From Bifidobacterium pluvialisilvae (GTDB taxonomy: Bacteria; Actinomycetota; Actinomycetes; Actinomycetales; Bifidobacteriaceae): a DNA stretch of 64,000 nucleotides. Location: assembly GCF_019331695.1 (NCBI RefSeq), contig NZ_JAHBBI010000007.1, forward strand, positions 1 through 64,000, in the 5' to 3' direction. Shown here in pieces: positions 39,686-49,383 of this stretch. Below the pieces are notes generated by a model. The model ran no database searches and was not told where the DNA came from. It worked only from the letters and a program-made list of their open reading frames with translations. The position numbers and the translations under genes are program-made. Numbering within the stretch: the first letter of the stretch is position 1; every line of letters starts with the position of its first letter.

Positions 39686-41362
39686 ATGGATGACAAACAG
39701 GTTCTGCACGCCATGAACCTCGACGACGCCTACCACGTCGAACGGGTGCTTGCACGCGGCGCCTACGGCGTCACCGAACTCGTCAGCATCGACGGCACCG
39801 GACCATTCGTCCGCAAGAAGATACCGCTGGATTTGGCCCGTCGCCGGCTCTGGTCGGCGATCGCCGAATGCCGGTCGCCGAGGCTGCCACGCATCGAAGC
39901 CATGTACGAGCTGCCCGACTGCTTCGTGGTCGTCTACGATTTCGTGGACGGGTGGCCGCTCGACCAGATCATCGCTTCGCAAGGGCGGCTCCCCGCATCG
40001 GACGCCACACGGATCGCCATGCAGGTCTGCGAGGCGGCGCAGGAACTGCACGGCCACGGCATCGTCCACCGTGACATCACCCCCGGCAACATCATCATGG
40101 CGGACGACGGCGCGCATCTCATCGACTTCGGCATCGCCCGGGAAACCGACGGGCCGGCCAAAACCGACCGGAACACCACGGCCCTGGGCACTTGGGGATT
40201 CGCCGCACCCGAACAGTACGGGTTCGCCGCGGTGGACGCCCGCTCCGACGTCTACGCCATCGGACGACTGCTGGGATACATGCTCACCGGCGTATATCCG
40301 GCCGACAAGCAATACGATGCCGCGCTCGCCGACGAGACCGTGGTCCCGGCGGAACTGCGGGCGGTCGTCGACAGGGCGTGCGCGTTCGAGCCGAGCGCGA
40401 GATTCGGCAGGGCGGCGGAATTCCGGCACGCGCTGGAATACGGGCTGCCCGGGGATGATGCGGCCGGGGAGACGGACGTGGCCGGCGATGGCGTCGTGGC
40501 CGATGGGGGAAGGGCCGCATCTGGCGGAGACGGCGTCGTGGGTGCGCGGAATCGGGGCCGAGGCCGGGGTCGCCTTGGCGTTCTCGTGGCGGCGATCGTG
40601 TCGGCCGTGGTCGTCGCGTTGGTCGTCGTCATCGGTGGCGTCGCGCTGCTGCATGGTCGTATGGATGGCATGGGCGAGTCCGCTGGCCCTGGAAGCTCCG
40701 GCGGCGGGACGTCCGGCCTTCGGCCGACCGCGTCCACGACATCCTCTAGCCCGACCAGCGGCGATCGGTCCGACGCCGTCGACAATCCGCTCGCCATCAC
40801 CGAACACGGATGGTCGTCCTCCAACGGATTCGTACACTACGCCGTCGCCATACGGAACGCCGACAAGACACGGACCATCGTCTTCCCCGAACTCGTCATC
40901 ACCGGCAGATCGGCGGACGGCAAGGTCGTATTCTCCGACACGCAGACGCTGCCGCTCATCTACCCCGGCGAAACATTGCATTACGGCGGCCAAGGCGGCG
41001 ACGGCGTTGCGCCGGAAACCGTGGAATTCTCGCTCAACGGCATCGAATCCATGAACGTCATCGACACCGGCGGCGTCGAAACGTTCGCCGTCTCCGGCGT
41101 GAACGAAACCAGATCCGGCGACGGCGGCGTCACGTTCGGCGGCGAGGTCACCACCACGCGAGACGACGACAACGGCGAAGGCATCTACGGCGACAACGGC
41201 GTCAACGTGACCGTCATCCTGCGCGATGCCCAGGGACGCATCGTCTACGGCGAGCACGACTACGTCGACAAACCCGCCAAAGGCAAGTCGAAACCGTTCT
41301 CCATCACCATCTACGGGCTGCCGCGATACGCCACGGTCGAGGCCTACGCGGCCACCGCCTGA
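39686..41362 (+). CDS. Membrane Ser/Thr protein kinase with extracytoplasmic domain
   Basis: A 558-residue PknB-like kinase. The N-terminal catalytic domain (about 15-260) shows [11 protein letters not shown] (Gly loop), KK in [21 protein letters not shown] (catalytic loop near 130), DFGIAR near 147 and FAAPEQYG. A membrane helix near 293-317 follows a basic stop-transfer ([11 protein letters not shown]). The outer domain (about 365-558) has beta-rich [21 protein letters not shown], like FxLYD-type domains, not PASTA repeats. GACGGAGGA lies just before the ATG. It may sense an envelope signal and phosphorylate the adjacent XRE protein. Confidence 0.88.
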   Translation: MDDKQVLHAMNLDDAYHVERVLARGAYGVTELVSIDGTGPFVRKKIPLDLARRRLWSAIAECRSPRLPRIEAMYELPDCFVVVYDFVDGWPLDQIIASQGRLPASDATRIAMQVCEAAQELHGHGIVHRDITPGNIIMADDGAHLIDFGIARETDGPAKTDRNTTALGTWGFAAPEQYGFAAVDARSDVYAIGRLLGYMLTGVYPADKQYDAALADETVVPAELRAVVDRACAFEPSARFGRAAEFRHALEYGLPGDDAAGETDVAGDGVVADGGRAASGGDGVVGARNRGRGRGRLGVLVAAIVSAVVVALVVVIGGVALLHGRMDGMGESAGPGSSGGGTSGLRPTASTTSSSPTSGDRSDAVDNPLAITEHGWSSSNGFVHYAVAIRNADKTRTIVFPELVITGRSADGKVVFSDTQTLPLIYPGETLHYGGQGGDGVAPETVEFSLNGIESMNVIDTGGVETFAVSGVNETRSGDGGVTFGGEVTTTRDDDNGEGIYGDNGVNVTVILRDAQGRIVYGEHDYVDKPAKGKSKPFSITIYGLPRYATVEAYAATA

Positions 41363-41398
41363 CGTCGTCGGCACCGGACCGTTCCTACAATGGAAGGC

Positions 41399-43942
41399 AT
41401 GAACGAAGGCGGAAACGGGGACGGGCGGCGCGCCATGCGGCGGTCGCCGTGGCCCAGCGCCATCGAAGTGCGTGGCGCGCGCGTGCACAATCTCAAAAAC
41501 ATCGACATCGACATCCCACTGAACGAACTCGTGGGCGTGGCCGGCGTCTCCGGATCGGGCAAATCGTCGCTCGCGTTGGGCGTGCTCTACGCGGAAGGTT
41601 CGCGACGGTATCTGGAGGCGCTCTCCACGTACACGAGGCGCCGGCTCACGCAGGCGAGCCGCGCGCAGGTGGACGAGGTGCTGCACGTGCCCGCCGCCCT
41701 CGCCCTGCACCAGCGGCCGGGCGTGCCCGGCGTGCGCTCCACGTTCGGCACCATGACCGAACTGCTCAACAGTCTGCGCCTGCTGTTCTCCCGCGTCGGC
41801 TCTCACGTGTGCCCATACTGCGGCACGCGCAACCGGCCGAGCCTCAACGTGGCTGCCGAACTGCCCATCGTCTGCACCGGCTGCGGCAGGGAATTCCACG
41901 GGCCCGGCGCCGAAAGCCTCGCCTTCAACTCGGCCGGCGCATGCCCCACCTGCTCCGGCACCGGCATCATGCGCGAGGTCGACCGTGCGGCGCTCGTGCC
42001 CGACGAGACGAAATCCATCGACGACGGCGCCGTGCTGCCATGGGGCTCGCTCATGTGGGACCTCATGAAGCAGGTGTGCGGCGCGATGGGCGTGCGCACC
42101 GACGTGCCGTTTCGCGACCTGACGCCCAAGGAACGCGACATCGTGTTCAACGGGCCGGCCGTCAAAAAACACATCCTCTACAAGCCGAAGAAGGGCGACG
42201 ACTTCGCCGAACTCGACTTCACGTACTACAACGCCGTGTATACCGTGGAGAACGCGCTTGCCAAGACCAAGGACGAGAAGGGCCTGAAGCGTGTGGCGCG
42301 GTTCCTCGTGGAGAAGCCGTGCACCGATTGCGGCGGCACCAGGCTGTCGGCCGCCGCGCGTGCGCCGCGCATCGGCGACGTGAACCTTGCGCAGGCCACG
42401 GCCATGACGTTGGACGACGCCGTCGCATGGGTGCGTTCCGTGCCTGCGACCATGCCCGACGACATGCGGCGGATGGCCACGAACATCGGCGAATCGTTCC
42501 TCGATGTGGCGAAACGACTGCTGGAACTCGGCCTCGGCTACCTGTCGCTCGACCGCGCCGGATCCACGCTCTCGACCGGCGAGCGCCAGCGCGTGCAGCT
42601 CGCCCGCGCTGTACGCAATCGCACGACCGGCGTGCTGTATGTGCTTGACGAGCCGTCGATCGGCCTGCATCCGGCGAACGTGGACGGCCTGCTCGGCGTG
42701 ATGCGCGACCTGGTGGCCGACGGCAATTCCGTGGTCGTCGTCGACCATGACGTGCGGGTGCTCAAGGCCGCCGACCATCTCGTGGAGATGGGGCCGGTCG
42801 CCGGTGCGGAGGGCGGCCGCGTGATTGCACAGGGCACAGTCGACGACGTGGCGGCCTCGCCGGCGAGCCGTATCGCGCCGTTCCTGCTGGAGGACGGTTC
42901 GACGCGTGTGCGCCCGGCCGTCGATGATGCGCGGATGTTCGACGGCGGTCGCATCCATATGGAGACGTCGGCGTTGCATACGGTCAAGCCGCTGCGCGTG
43001 GACATCCCACGCGGCCGGCTCACCGTCGTGACCGGCGTCTCCGGCTCCGGCAAGACGACGATGGTATTGGAGTCGCTGATCCCCGCATTGAAGGCGCGGG
43101 CGGCGGGTGAGCCGCTGCCGGAGCATGTGCGCCGCATCGACGCCGACGGCATCGTGCGCGCGAACCTCATCGACGCCACGCCGATCGGCGCGAACGTGCG
43201 ATCGACCGTCGCCACCTACGCCGGCATCCACGACGAGCTGCGCCGTGCGTTCGCGCGCGGCGAGGAGGCCAAGGCGGCCGGATACAAGGCGGGGGACTTC
43301 TCCTACAACACCGGCCGGTTGCGTTGCCCGACGTGCGACGGCACCGGGTCGATCTCGTTGGACGTGCAGTTCCTGCCCGACGTGGACATCGAATGCCCCG
43401 ATTGCCATGGCACGAGGTACGCGCCCGAGGCGAGCCGCATCCACCGTGTGGCACGGCGCGCCGGCGCGAGTCCGTTGACGTTGCCGCAGCTCATGGCGAT
43501 GAGCGTGGACGAGGCGTTGGCCGTCACGGACGACCTGCGCAAGGTCCATGCGCGGCTTGGGACCCTGCATGATTTGGGCCTGGGATATCTCACGCTTGGC
43601 GAGCCGACGCCGGCCCTGTCGGGCGGCGAGGCGCAGCGGCTCAAGCTCGCCAGCGAGATGGGCCGCGCGCAGTCCGACGCCGTGTTCGTGTTCGACGAGC
43701 CGACCATCGGACTGCATCCGCTCGACGTTCGTGTGCTGCTTGGCATATTCGACCGGCTGGTCGCCGCCGGCGCCACGGTCGTCGTCATCGAACACGATCT
43801 CGACGTCATCGCCAACGCCGACTTCATCATCGACATGGGTCCCGGCGGCGGCGAGCACGGCGGTCGCATCGTCGCCGCCGGCGCGCCCGCCGACGTCGCC
43901 GCCGATGCCGACAGCATCACCGGCCGCTATCTGCGTGCATGA
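41399..43942 (+). CDS. UvrA-like ABC protein, short paralogue
   Basis: An 847-residue class II UvrA paralogue. It has both ABC halves: Walker [22 protein letters not shown] near residue 43 and [15 protein letters not shown] near 553, signatures [13 protein letters not shown] and [15 protein letters not shown], and two zinc motifs (CPYCG...CTGC, and CPTCDGTG...CPDC). It is about 100 residues shorter than true UvrA, as in UvrA2/drug-resistance UvrA-like proteins. TACAAT ends seven bases before ATG 41399 with no Shine-Dalgarno, suggesting a leaderless mRNA; ATG 41390 overlaps the -10 box. Role in repair or antibiotic self-protection is open. Confidence 0.87.
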   Translation: MNEGGNGDGRRAMRRSPWPSAIEVRGARVHNLKNIDIDIPLNELVGVAGVSGSGKSSLALGVLYAEGSRRYLEALSTYTRRRLTQASRAQVDEVLHVPAALALHQRPGVPGVRSTFGTMTELLNSLRLLFSRVGSHVCPYCGTRNRPSLNVAAELPIVCTGCGREFHGPGAESLAFNSAGACPTCSGTGIMREVDRAALVPDETKSIDDGAVLPWGSLMWDLMKQVCGAMGVRTDVPFRDLTPKERDIVFNGPAVKKHILYKPKKGDDFAELDFTYYNAVYTVENALAKTKDEKGLKRVARFLVEKPCTDCGGTRLSAAARAPRIGDVNLAQATAMTLDDAVAWVRSVPATMPDDMRRMATNIGESFLDVAKRLLELGLGYLSLDRAGSTLSTGERQRVQLARAVRNRTTGVLYVLDEPSIGLHPANVDGLLGVMRDLVADGNSVVVVDHDVRVLKAADHLVEMGPVAGAEGGRVIAQGTVDDVAASPASRIAPFLLEDGSTRVRPAVDDARMFDGGRIHMETSALHTVKPLRVDIPRGRLTVVTGVSGSGKTTMVLESLIPALKARAAGEPLPEHVRRIDADGIVRANLIDATPIGANVRSTVATYAGIHDELRRAFARGEEAKAAGYKAGDFSYNTGRLRCPTCDGTGSISLDVQFLPDVDIECPDCHGTRYAPEASRIHRVARRAGASPLTLPQLMAMSVDEALAVTDDLRKVHARLGTLHDLGLGYLTLGEPTPALSGGEAQRLKLASEMGRAQSDAVFVFDEPTIGLHPLDVRVLLGIFDRLVAAGATVVVIEHDLDVIANADFIIDMGPGGGEHGGRIVAAGAPADVAADADSITGRYLRA

Positions 43943-44172
43943 GGGGGATGCCGGCGTCGGCGGATGCGGATGACGCCGATGGTTATCCACAATGGCGAAT
44001 TGACGGCCGATTCGTCCACATTTTCCGCATCGGATGACGTCGTCATCCCCATATCCACATTTTCGCCAGAGGCCGTTGCCGCGCATGACTGCGCCGTCCT
44101 AGAGTATGGCTCACCCGTAATCGATGGGATTCGCGGGTGGAAGACAACGACGTATGGGAGTTGGGAGCGATC
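43943..44172. promoter_or_regulatory. Upstream region with TCCACATTTTC repeats
   Basis: TCCACATTTTC occurs twice (near 44018 and 44055), after a TTATCCACA box at 43983-43991. The same 11-mer occurs in reverse near 18913, just upstream of the DUF559-type gene. They could be operators of the unknown gene downstream. Confidence 0.35.
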
Positions 44173-45012
44173 ATGGTGACGACGATGGAAGACGTGGAGG
44201 ATCCGGGCGTGACGATGCTGGACACCGGCGACGTGGCCGACCTGTTCCGGCAATGCGATCCGGACGGATACGACGAGACGAGACGCCGGTTCTACCGCGA
44301 GGTGAACATGAACCCGTTCAAGAAGCATCCGGAATCGCTGCTGCGTATGATCGAATGGTCGTTCTGTGACTGGTTCGCCTTCGAATGCGCGGTCGACGCC
44401 GCATCGATAGCCGATGACGACGAGAACGGCGCGCCCCGGTTCCGCATCAGCCGCCCCGACGCATGCCGTGATTGCGATTGCGGCCCCGGTCATGGACCCC
44501 GGAACGGGACGTGCGCCGGAACGGGGAGCGCGGCCGACCGCGTCTATGGCAAGTCGCCGTATCTGGTGGCGGCGGAGCGGCTGTATGACTGCGACCGGAT
44601 CAGCGCCGCCCAGCTGGCCGACATGCGTGAGGTCGATGCCACCAACTTCGCATCGATGTTCTGGATCACCGACGCCAATGCCGCGCAGTCGCGCATGAAC
44701 GTGGAGGATGTGATGAACGGCGGCCGGTATGAGCTGTACTGTCCGCCGGACGCGGCCAAATACGATGGGGCGCATGGCGGCACGATCGTCAACCGCATCG
44801 CCAAGGTGCGCGGTGTGTGGCGGCCATGCGCGATCGCCATCTACGAGGCTCGGCGGCCGAACACGCCGGACACGCGCGACGTGCTCGTCGGCGCGTTCGG
44901 CCCGCGCGGATACCAGCCCGATTTCCCCGGATGGCTGCGCTTCTTCTATGGCCGTGCCAAGGACACCGGCCTCGACTGGGACGATATGGCCGCCAGGATG
45001 GAGAACGCCTGA
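44173..45012 (+). CDS. Hypothetical cytoplasmic protein with Cys cluster
   Basis: A 279-residue protein with no recognised family. The middle holds CRDCDCGPGHGPRNGTCAG near residue 98, which could bind metal. The C-terminal half (IVNRIAKVRGVWRPCAIAIYEARRPNTPDTRDVLVGAFGPRGYQPDFPGWLRFFYGRAKDTG) looks well folded and Tyr/Arg-rich. No signal or membrane segment. GGGAG precedes ATG 44173; GTG 44137 is a longer alternative. It lies between UvrA-like and AbiEi-like genes, in a stretch bounded by B-type palindromes. Confidence 0.7.
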   Translation: MVTTMEDVEDPGVTMLDTGDVADLFRQCDPDGYDETRRRFYREVNMNPFKKHPESLLRMIEWSFCDWFAFECAVDAASIADDDENGAPRFRISRPDACRDCDCGPGHGPRNGTCAGTGSAADRVYGKSPYLVAAERLYDCDRISAAQLADMREVDATNFASMFWITDANAAQSRMNVEDVMNGGRYELYCPPDAAKYDGAHGGTIVNRIAKVRGVWRPCAIAIYEARRPNTPDTRDVLVGAFGPRGYQPDFPGWLRFFYGRAKDTGLDWDDMAARMENA

Positions 45013-45084
45013 CCGGTCGGGCGCGGCGGTTGCGCGCGCTGGTCGGGCGCGCATACGGGCCGAAAACCCCGTTTCCGACAATCT

Positions 45085-45134
45085 ATGGTGCTTTTCCGCC
45101 GTTTTTTGGATGAAAAACGACCGAAAGGCACCGC
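45085..45134. repeat. 50-bp palindrome B4
   Basis: ATGGTGC to GGCACCGC with inner CGCCGTTTTTTGG and AAAAACGACC. The outer left arm GGGCCGAAAACCCCG begins near 45058. It lies 73 bp after one unknown gene and 28 bp before the next start codon. Confidence 0.88.
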
Positions 45135-45162
45135 AAATTCCCGAGAACGGAGGATCCGGACC

Positions 45163-46116
45163 ATGAAGCACCACCACTCACTGGATGTGCTCTTCGCCGC
45201 CGCCCGGCAAGAGCGACGTTGCGCGATTCCGGCCACCAACACGGATGCCAAGGCGGTGGCGCGCCGCGTCCGCGAAGGCAGCGTCGTCCGCGTGTTCCGC
45301 GGCCTCTACGCCGAAAGGCACTACTGGAATATGCTGCACAACCACGACAAACTGCGCCATATCGTCCGTGCGTTGGCCAAGCAGCATCCGAATTGGGTGT
45401 TCTGCGGCCCCACGGCAGCCGTCATGCATGGGCTGGACTGCTCGTACCGTTTCCTGACGCCCATCTGCATCGCGGCGCCGCCCGGCTCCCATCACCGCAG
45501 CACCAAACAGCTGAAACGATGCCCCATGTCGCATCCGGATGTGACCGTCGTCGATGGGGTGAGGGTCACATCCCTGCTGCGCACGCTGTTCGACTGCGCG
45601 TCCACGATGTCGATTCGTTATGCGCTCGCCCCGCTTGATTCAGCCATGCGCAACGGTAAAGTCTCGGCAAATGTCTTGCTCGCCTACCCAAGTTCGGTGA
45701 AATATTCGAGACGACGTGCGCAGGCGCAGCATGTGTTCGACATGGCCGACGGTCGCAGCGAGAATGGCGGGGAGTCGGAGGCTCGGGGAACCTTGGACAT
45801 GGTCGGACGTCCCGTGCACGACATACAGTCGGTGTTCCGCTGTCTGGATTTTCCCGGACGGACGCATCGGGTCGATTTCCTCTGGAATCGCAAAGACGGC
45901 ACGAAAATCGTCGGGGAATTCGACGGGACGCGCAAATACGTCGATCCGGACATGACCGGGCGTCGTACGATTCAGGAGGTCGTGGACGAGGAACGGCGAC
46001 GCCAGCACTGTCTCAAACGGCAGAACGCCGACACGGTCCGTCTGTATTACGATGAGCTCGACGACCTCGATGCGCTTGTTTGCAAACTCGACAGTCATGG
46101 GGTTCCGCACGGCTGA
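45163..46116 (+). CDS. AbiEi-like N-terminal domain with DUF559-like C-terminus
   Basis: A 317-residue protein. The N-terminal 160 residues resemble the winged-helix AbiEi antitoxin/transcription-factor family (TDAKAVARRVREGSVVRVFRGLYAERHYW, then WVFCGPTAAVMHGL). The C-terminal part has HRVDFLWNRKDGTKIVGEFDGTRKYVD near residue 245, with an acidic/Lys pattern like PD-(D/E)XK nucleases, ending EERRRQHCLKRQ. CGGAGGA lies about eight bases before the ATG. No AbiEii nucleotidyltransferase toxin is adjacent, so it is an orphan. Palindromes B4 and B5 flank it closely. Confidence 0.7.
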   Translation: MKHHHSLDVLFAAARQERRCAIPATNTDAKAVARRVREGSVVRVFRGLYAERHYWNMLHNHDKLRHIVRALAKQHPNWVFCGPTAAVMHGLDCSYRFLTPICIAAPPGSHHRSTKQLKRCPMSHPDVTVVDGVRVTSLLRTLFDCASTMSIRYALAPLDSAMRNGKVSANVLLAYPSSVKYSRRRAQAQHVFDMADGRSENGGESEARGTLDMVGRPVHDIQSVFRCLDFPGRTHRVDFLWNRKDGTKIVGEFDGTRKYVDPDMTGRRTIQEVVDEERRRQHCLKRQNADTVRLYYDELDDLDALVCKLDSHGVPHG

Positions 46117-46124
46117 CGCAATTT

Positions 46125-46174
46125 ATGGTGCTGTTCGGTCGTTTTTCGGCATGAAAACGACCAAAAAGCACCAT
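46125..46174. repeat. 50-bp palindrome B5
   Basis: ATGGTGC to GCACCAT with inner GGTCGTTTTTCGG and AAAACGACC. Flanks ATTT/AAAT and the right arm GGGGATTTTGGCCCG (to about 46203) extend it. It lies between two convergent genes, eight bases after one stop and 30 before the other. Confidence 0.9.
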
Positions 46175-46203
46175 AAATCGCCGGAAATGGGGATTTTGGC
46201 CCG

Positions 46204-47505
46204 TTATTCGACGGTCGGGTCGTTTGTGCCGGTGCTGCCTCCGGAGCTACTGCCGTTGCCGGAGCCGCTGCTTGCGCCGTCGATCGGCTCCACGTGGTCG
46301 AACGCGTCCATCTTGCCGCCCGGCCAGTAGGTGAGCTTCATGGGCTTGTCCTCCTGGCTGCCGTAGAGTCGTTCGATTCCGTCCCGCACCTCCTTGGCGT
46401 GACTACGGGGGACAGCCACGGTGAAGTAGTCTTTGAGCCTGTTGCCGTCGCTTCCGCCGCCGGCCTTATGCACCATGAGCATCCAGTATTCATGGGATGT
46501 GCCGATATCGGCATCGGCGACGCTGCCCGTTGTCACGATTTCGGTTTTCGGCCCCTCGATGAGTGCGGCCGCGGGATTGTGTACGCAGGCGATTCCCGTG
46601 GCGGCCAGCGTGACGACGATGGCCACATGCCGCATGAGGCTGACGCGCGTCGCGTTCTCGTCGACGTCATGGTGCGTTGCGTCGTATCTGCGGATCATCA
46701 GCTGGTTGACGATGCCGTGAGCCAGCATCATCACCGCGGCCGCCAGCACGACGAGGCCGCCGGTCATCTTGCGGATAAGCAACTGCTCGCCCATGCCGGT
46801 GAGCTGCCGGGATGTGAGGTATGCGGCGATCGCAACGGCGATGATCGCCGCCGACGTGACGCCCCACACGATGAGGAAGGGAGGCTTGAGCTGAAGTTCG
46901 AGGGCGGAGTTCTTCAACGTTACGTGGATCGTGCGGGCGGAGCCCGTCTCGTCCACGCGTGTTGCGGTCGCCGTCGTACCGACGTGCCCATCGGATCGTC
47001 CGTCGACGCGAGTGCCCGTATCGATGGGAACCGCCTCTCCGTCCGCCGTCCAGGGCTGTTCCAACCTTATCGACTTGCAGGCGCTCGATTGCGGATACCA
47101 GCTGACGATGATGCGGGACCCTTTATGCTGCAGCGGTTCGTTCAGGGATTTGTCCCGGAGGACCGCCCACGGCATCGAGGAGAAGACGAGGTCCTCGCCG
47201 TCATCGGTCCGGAAATGGTATGACGTCATGACGTCGCCGTCGTCATCGGTATGCGAATAGTACGACATGACCGTGGCATGGGCGGTTTTCGTGCCGCGGA
47301 CGATCTGGACGATGTAGTGCAATGCCAGCCTGATGCAGCCATAGAATACGGCGGCGTAGACCACCATCATCACCCATTGCGGTGGCCCGAATCGCACCTC
47401 GAGTATCTTCGGCACGGCCATTTCTTCCCCGCCGGCCATCAGGAACAGCAACGCTCCCGTCCCCACCAGAATAGACAGTATGATTCTGCCGCCGAAATTC
47501 CTCAT
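46204..47505 (-). CDS. Hypothetical membrane protein, DUF3592-like
   Basis: A 433-residue protein with four membrane segments: ILSILVGTGALLFLMA near residue 10, MMVVYAAVFYGCIRLALHYIV near 46, FLIVWGVTSAAIIAVAIAAYL near 207 and a pair near 245-310. Between segments two and three is a globular domain (TAHATVMSYYSHTDDDGDVMTSYHFRTDDGEDLVF), the kind of beta-domain in DUF3592 proteins; a second similar domain follows the last helices. The C-terminus is Gly/Ser-rich. GGGAGAGG precedes ATG 47505; ATG 47529 is an alternative. Function unknown. It is convergent with the AbiEi-like gene. Confidence 0.72.
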   Translation of the reverse strand: MRNFGGRIILSILVGTGALLFLMAGGEEMAVPKILEVRFGPPQWVMMVVYAAVFYGCIRLALHYIVQIVRGTKTAHATVMSYYSHTDDDGDVMTSYHFRTDDGEDLVFSSMPWAVLRDKSLNEPLQHKGSRIIVSWYPQSSACKSIRLEQPWTADGEAVPIDTGTRVDGRSDGHVGTTATATRVDETGSARTIHVTLKNSALELQLKPPFLIVWGVTSAAIIAVAIAAYLTSRQLTGMGEQLLIRKMTGGLVVLAAAVMMLAHGIVNQLMIRRYDATHHDVDENATRVSLMRHVAIVVTLAATGIACVHNPAAALIEGPKTEIVTTGSVADADIGTSHEYWMLMVHKAGGGSDGNRLKDYFTVAVPRSHAKEVRDGIERLYGSQEDKPMKLTYWPGGKMDAFDHVEPIDGASSGSGNGSSSGGSTGTNDPTVE

Positions 47506-47684
47506 GCCTCTCCCTGCGATACGTTCCATGCGTCGTCCGTGGGAATCGTGACGAACGTATCTTCATTGTCGTCCGTCGGAAGGCCGGGAAGTGTCGGCAC
47601 GGCGATAAATTCGTCCACTGTTCATGTTGCGTCGGATGGCGACCGACGCAACATACGGGCGGAAAACCCCGTTCCATCCGATTT

Positions 47685-47734
47685 GCGGTGCCTTTTGGTC
47701 GAAAATCGACCGGAAAACGACCGAAAGGTACCAT
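47685..47734. repeat. 50-bp palindrome B6
   Basis: GCGGTGCC to GGTACCAT with inner GGTCGAAAATCGACC, a variant centre, and AAAACGACC. Outer left arm GGGCGGAAAACCCCG begins near 47656. It lies 45 bp beyond the stop of the minus-strand oxidoreductase. Confidence 0.85.
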
Positions 47735-47778
47735 GAATCGTGGGGAACGGGGCGGCCCGTCCGGAGTCCGGTGCCTGG

Positions 47779-48399
47779 TTACCTGACGACCTTGAAACCG
47801 CCGGTCCACGGGGTCTGCCCGGTCACGCCGAGGACGATCTGCAGGGCGCCGTAGCCTTCGAGGTACTGGGCGCGCTTGAGCGGGCCGGCGTCCACGGTCC
47901 CGAGTCCCGCGGCCTCGACGAACGCGGCGACGGACTTCTTGGCGTCATCGTCGTCGGCGGCCAGCTGCACGACGGTCGGAGCGCCGTCGTTGACGCCGGT
48001 GGCCAGCGTGGCGGCGAACGTGGTGTTGAAGCCCTTGACGACCGTGGACTGCGGCAGTTTGCCGGCCAGCCATTCGGCGGCGGACTTCGCGCCGTCGGGC
48101 AGGGCGAGGTCGAAGGTGGTGAAGTCGATGGGGTTGGCCACGTCCACGACGGTCTTGCCTGCCAGCTGGTCGGCGTAGGCGGCGAGCACCTCGTCGTAGG
48201 CGGGGAACGGCAGGGCGAGCACGACGATGTCGCCGGAGATGGAGGCCTCGCCGAACTTCGCACCGGCGACGCCCTCGGCGGCCGCGGCGGCCTTGTCCGG
48301 GTTGCGGTCGATGACCTGCACGTCGGCGCCGGACTTGACGGCGATGCCGGCCACTGCGGATCCGATGTTGCCTGCGCCGAAGATGGTGATGTTCGTCAT
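47779..48399 (-). CDS. NADP-dependent oxidoreductase, F420:NADP-like
   Basis: A 206-residue Rossmann-fold reductase. TNITIFGAGNIGSAVAGIAVKSGADVQVIDRN at the N-terminus is the dinucleotide site (GxGxxG), and VVLALPFPAYDEVLAAYADQLAGKTVVDVANPI matches the F420-dependent NADP reductase/DUF-type family. C-terminal VKGFNTTFA and LKRAQYLEGYGALQI are also family motifs. GAAAGGAACCC lies before ATG 48399, whose product starts MTNITIF. F420 itself is not expected in this lineage, so NADPH-dependent reduction of another acceptor is likely. It diverges from padR and shares its operators. Confidence 0.85.
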   Translation of the reverse strand: MTNITIFGAGNIGSAVAGIAVKSGADVQVIDRNPDKAAAAAEGVAGAKFGEASISGDIVVLALPFPAYDEVLAAYADQLAGKTVVDVANPIDFTTFDLALPDGAKSAAEWLAGKLPQSTVVKGFNTTFAATLATGVNDGAPTVVQLAADDDDAKKSVAAFVEAAGLGTVDAGPLKRAQYLEGYGALQIVLGVTGQTPWTGGFKVVR

Positions 48400-48505
48400 G
48401 GTGGGTTCCTTTCGATCGGGGCGACGGTGTCGTCGTCGGCATCCGCCGGTGACGTTCGTCGCTGGTGACGGTGGTTGCGTAAGGTCACGGTTATCCCGCA
48501 TCGAC

Positions 48506-48524
48506 ATATCTCTTTTCGAGGTAT
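48506..48524. promoter_or_regulatory. PadR operator candidate 1
   Basis: The sequence read on the reverse strand, ATACCTCGAAAAGAGATAT, matches the site at 54639-54657 at 18 of 19 positions. It is an imperfect palindrome, 107 bp upstream of the oxidoreductase start. Confidence 0.7.
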
Positions 48525-48549
48525 TTCGTTGCGTTGGTCATCACTATAT

Positions 48550-48599
48550 ACATCGAATCGAGATATGTCTAAACGCGGCGTGTCGAAACGAGATATACT
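48550..48599. promoter_or_regulatory. PadR operator candidates 2 and 3 with -10 box
   Basis: CATCGAATCGAGATATG (near 48551-48567) and TGTCGAAACGAGATATACT (48581-48599) share TCGA...CGAGATAT with site 1. TATACT (48594-48599) lies six bases before the padR ATG and is a likely -10 box of a leaderless transcript, so the last site would block it. Confidence 0.65.
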
Positions 48600-48605
48600 A
48601 TCGGT

Positions 48606-49181
48606 ATGAGCGTGATTGAAATGATGATTCTCGGCTTTCTTTCCGAGCGATGCATGTGCGGCTACGAGCTGCGCAAGAAGATGGAGCAGCTGCAGGGGGA
48701 TTCGCGCAAATTCAGCGACGGCGCGATATACCCGGCGACGGCGCGTCTGGTCAAGGCCGGGCTGATATCGGAACGGTCCGAACCCCGCGACGGCCGGCAG
48801 CGCCGCGTATTCACCCTGCTGGACGCCGGCCGGGAACGGCTGATTCACGAGCTGAGGGACGCGAACGGCTTCTACGTCACCGACATCACCAAATGGACGG
48901 TCGTGCTCACGTTCCTCAACGTCGTGCCCGACAAGGCCGACCGTGACGCGGTATTGCGACGCCGCTACGACCTGCTGAGCCGGCAGGACGTGCACTTCTT
49001 CTACTGCGACGCCGGCAATCCGTTGTCCTACGACCAGATCGACGACCCGTACCGGCGGGGCATCCTCCGTGTGCACGACGCCGAGATCGAGGCCGAACTG
49101 GCCTGGCTGAGCGAGGAACTCGGCCTGCCGGATGATGCCGCGGATGGCAGCGCGGACGGCGACGCCGTTGGGCGGGCCTGA
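48606..49181 (+). CDS. PadR-family transcriptional regulator
   Basis: A 191-residue repressor. The winged helix (about 5-75) shows IEMMILGFLSERCMCGYELRKKMEQL and GAIYPATARLVKAGLISERSEPRDGRQRRVFTLLDAGRERL, typical of PadR. A dimerisation domain follows with an acidic tail. There is no Shine-Dalgarno; TATACT lies six bases before the ATG, so translation is probably leaderless. It diverges from an NADP-dependent oxidoreductase, with operator-like palindromes between. The same motif 6 kb away before the quinone-reductase-like gene suggests a small regulon. Confidence 0.9.
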   Translation: MSVIEMMILGFLSERCMCGYELRKKMEQLQGDSRKFSDGAIYPATARLVKAGLISERSEPRDGRQRRVFTLLDAGRERLIHELRDANGFYVTDITKWTVVLTFLNVVPDKADRDAVLRRRYDLLSRQDVHFFYCDAGNPLSYDQIDDPYRRGILRVHDAEIEAELAWLSEELGLPDDAADGSADGDAVGRA

Positions 49182-49313
49182 ACGTCACGGTCGCTGATTT
49201 GCCGGCGTTTCGTGGGTTGGACAGCGTCGGATTCAAGGCCTACCGCGACGACGGCGCCCAGGCCGAGTCGTTTCTGGTCTCATGGAACATGCGCCACAGC
49301 GTGTAGGAAATTA

Positions 49314-49363
49314 ATGGTGCCTTTCGGTCGTTTTTTGGCTCAAAAACGGCGGAAAAGCACCGT
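49314..49363. repeat. 50-bp palindrome B7
   Basis: ATGGTGCC to GCACCGT with inner GGTCGTTTTTTGG and AAAAACGGCGG. It is 133 bp after padR and 21 bp before the stop of the convergent histidine kinase. Confidence 0.85.
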
Positions 49364-49383
49364 AATTCGGCGGTTCCGGCGTC

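Noticed and set aside
39509-44086. A 1525-codon open frame on the minus strand
   Set aside because: It is antisense to the kinase and UvrA-like genes, which have clear motifs. Its translation is low-complexity (His/Val/Arg/Asp-rich), a usual effect of biased GC-rich codons on the opposite strand.
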